64,000 nucleotides of DNA from Zobellia roscoffensis (lineage in GTDB: Bacteria; Bacteroidota; Bacteroidia; Flavobacteriales; Flavobacteriaceae). Of the stretch, positions 62,727-64,000 are shown one piece after another. Every line of letters begins with the position of its first letter. The stretch's first letter is position 1. Made by a program: the position numbers and the translations under genes. The DNA lies in contig NZ_JADDXT010000002.1 of the NCBI RefSeq assembly GCF_015330165.1, forward strand, positions 2,292,504 to 2,356,503. Reading direction: 5' to 3'. The notes beneath the pieces were generated by a model. That model was not told where the DNA came from, made no database searches, and saw nothing but the letters and a program-made list of their open reading frames with translations.

Positions 62727-64000
62727 TTAATATACAATAGTGTCCGATGGAATTGGTGGAAGTTGATAATTTCCAAAGTCGATATGGATTTTAGAATTGT
62801 TCAACTTCGTGTTTTGAGGCGTAGCTTTTGTACCATGTAAATAGAGATGCTGTAGATTTTTGAAATCATGAATTGACTTAAGATACTTTGTTTCTAGGGC
62901 AGTATGGGTTAGGTTGATAGATTTTAAATGTTCCAATCCTGCTAAGGATTGAAGGTTTTTTCCAGTTATGATAGTGTTGTCTAGTAACACTATGGTTAAG
63001 TTGGGAAGTTGTGCTAGTTTAGAAAAAACTGCATCGGTTATTTTGGTATTGCCAAGGTCAAGTCTTGAAATTTGATTCTTTATAGGCAGCAGCATATCAA
63101 AATCCGAATCGGTAAAATCAGGTTTGTTGATGCAAGAAGCACTTAAGAAATTAGAGGCGTTACTAATCTGGTCGATGTGAATGCCAGAAGCTTCTATTGT
63201 TTTTATTTGTTGGTCAGATGCAGCCTCGACATCTATATTCGGGTGGTCAAAATCTGCCTTTTTAGGGAAGAACGAAAGAAAAAGAGACTTGTCCAAGCCT
63301 GACTCGGCAATGGTTTTATCAAACGGATTGCCAGCATCTATCCAAGCCATTACAAGTTGAATTTCTTCTTTTGAGGGTTGGGTTTTTCCTTCGGGAGGCA
63401 TGTGGTCGTCATCATCCATAGGAAGAATAAGTCTAGTATATAATTCACTTTCCGGAGCATTGGAAGCTTCAATTATTGCTCCGTTTTCCCCACCGTTAAG
63501 AATTCCTTCTTGAGTTGTGAGAAGCAATTCGCCTTTTGTTTTCTTAGGGTTGTGGCAGCTAGCGCATTTGTTGTTCAATATGGGTTTGATTACGTCTTCA
63601 AAGAGTAACGCATCTTGCCAGTTATCCTCATTTAAGTCGATTTTTTTCTCTTCAAAATTTTCAAAGCCCAAAGCCGATTTTATGGCATTTGGCAATGGTT
63701 CTATTAAATATTCTTCTCCATGGGTAATATTTCCCCCTTGGTGACCCGTAAAGGAAATCAGCATAAAAAAGAAAATGGATAAACCGAGCATGGGTAGTTT
63801 CAGGAGAAAACTTAGAGTTAGAATACCTTTTAGTTTGGCGTACATCAAAAAGGAAAATAAAGCTGTAGCGATACCAGACCACAAGTGCCACTTTACCGTG
63901 TCAAAAGCATAGCCTTCTCCAAGATATTGCAGGTAACCTGTAATACAGGCTAGGGTAGCCGTAATACCCGCCCATAAGTAGACAAGCGATATAACGGTGT
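62727..64000 (-). CDS. DUF2231-cytochrome c-LRR protein (partial, 5' end outside window)
   Basis: The leftward frame is open to the right window edge; 424 residues up to the stop are visible, so the true start lies beyond 64000. In order: membrane segments of a DUF2231-like domain, a PSCyt1-type cytochrome c domain with one heme site CASCH (63566-63552) and MPPEGKTQPS carrying the likely axial Met, and C-terminal leucine-rich repeats (LPNLTIVLLDNT, LEHLKSINLTHT, FKNLQHLYLHGT). Resembles planctomycete-type cytochrome proteins. Likely an electron-carrier at the cytoplasmic membrane; partner unknown. Confidence 0.85.
   Translation of the reverse strand, partial: TVISLVYLWAGITATLACITGYLQYLGEGYAFDTVKWHLWSGIATALFSFLMYAKLKGILTLSFLLKLPMLGLSIFFFMLISFTGHQGGNITHGEEYLIEPLPNAIKSALGFENFEEKKIDLNEDNWQDALLFEDVIKPILNNKCASCHNPKKTKGELLLTTQEGILNGGENGAIIEASNAPESELYTRLILPMDDDDHMPPEGKTQPSKEEIQLVMAWIDAGNPFDKTIAESGLDKSLFLSFFPKKADFDHPNIDVEAASDQQIKTIEASGIHIDQISNASNFLSASCINKPDFTDSDFDMLLPIKNQISRLDLGNTKITDAVFSKLAQLPNLTIVLLDNTIITGKNLQSLAGLEHLKSINLTHTALETKYLKSIHDFKNLQHLYLHGTKATPQNTKLNNSKIHIDFGNYQLPPIPSDTIVY

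Overview
The window reads as a chromosomal segment of a member of the Flavobacteriaceae (Bacteroidetes), probably marine. This rests on an AT-rich genome, a SusC/SusD pair behind a hybrid two-component regulator, sulfatases, promoters of the Bacteroidetes type (TTG or TTTG, about 21 bases, TAnnTTTG), and typical flavobacterial housekeeping neighbours (era, der, alaS, hemL, LemA/TPM genes). Species is not assigned.

Left part (1-21861): the start of an iduronate-2-sulfatase-like sulfatase runs off the left edge. It is followed by decayed remnants of two insertion sequences (IS3-type and ISL3-type). Then comes a stretch of about 20.8 kb bounded by a perfect 46-bp direct repeat (1000-1045 and 21785-21830). 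The right copy is the 3' half of an initiator tRNA-fMet gene and the left copy is a tRNA fragment. A truncated N-terminus of a tyrosine integrase sits 51 bp inside the right copy. I read this as a genomic island integrated at tRNA-fMet whose integrase has been destroyed. Its cargo is one co-directional polysaccharide utilisation locus: HTCS sensor/regulator, SusC, SusD, GH89 alpha-N-acetylglucosaminidase, GH20 beta-hexosaminidase, sulfatase, two six-hairpin-type glycosidases and a PhyH-type dioxygenase. Together they suggest capture and exo-trimming of a sulfated, HexNAc-rich glycan.

Middle part (22 kb-36 kb): core genes agcS, a SpoU methyltransferase, era, a choice-of-anchor I propeller lipoprotein, der, a frameshifted lipoprotein, a leftward LemA/TPM (YgcG-like) cluster with an unusual coiled-coil member, MerR, M23 peptidase and alaS.

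Right part (36 kb-64 kb): a second propeller-type histidine kinase without DNA-binding output; a CrtA-like gene paired with an unrecognised gene and a Crp-type regulator; GSCFA, DUF4230, CE15-type esterase and a long aromatic amino acid hydroxylase; a run from a PLP deaminase to a glucosaminidase and hemL; a leftward cluster with a DUF5117-type metalloprotease and a Crp regulator; a small secreted protein made of three repeats; a His-rich DUF4198-like/HupE pair; an SLC13 transporter; and a DUF2231-cytochrome c-LRR protein truncated by the right edge. Several small genes that a length cutoff would miss (57 aa and 51 aa) were found by reading.
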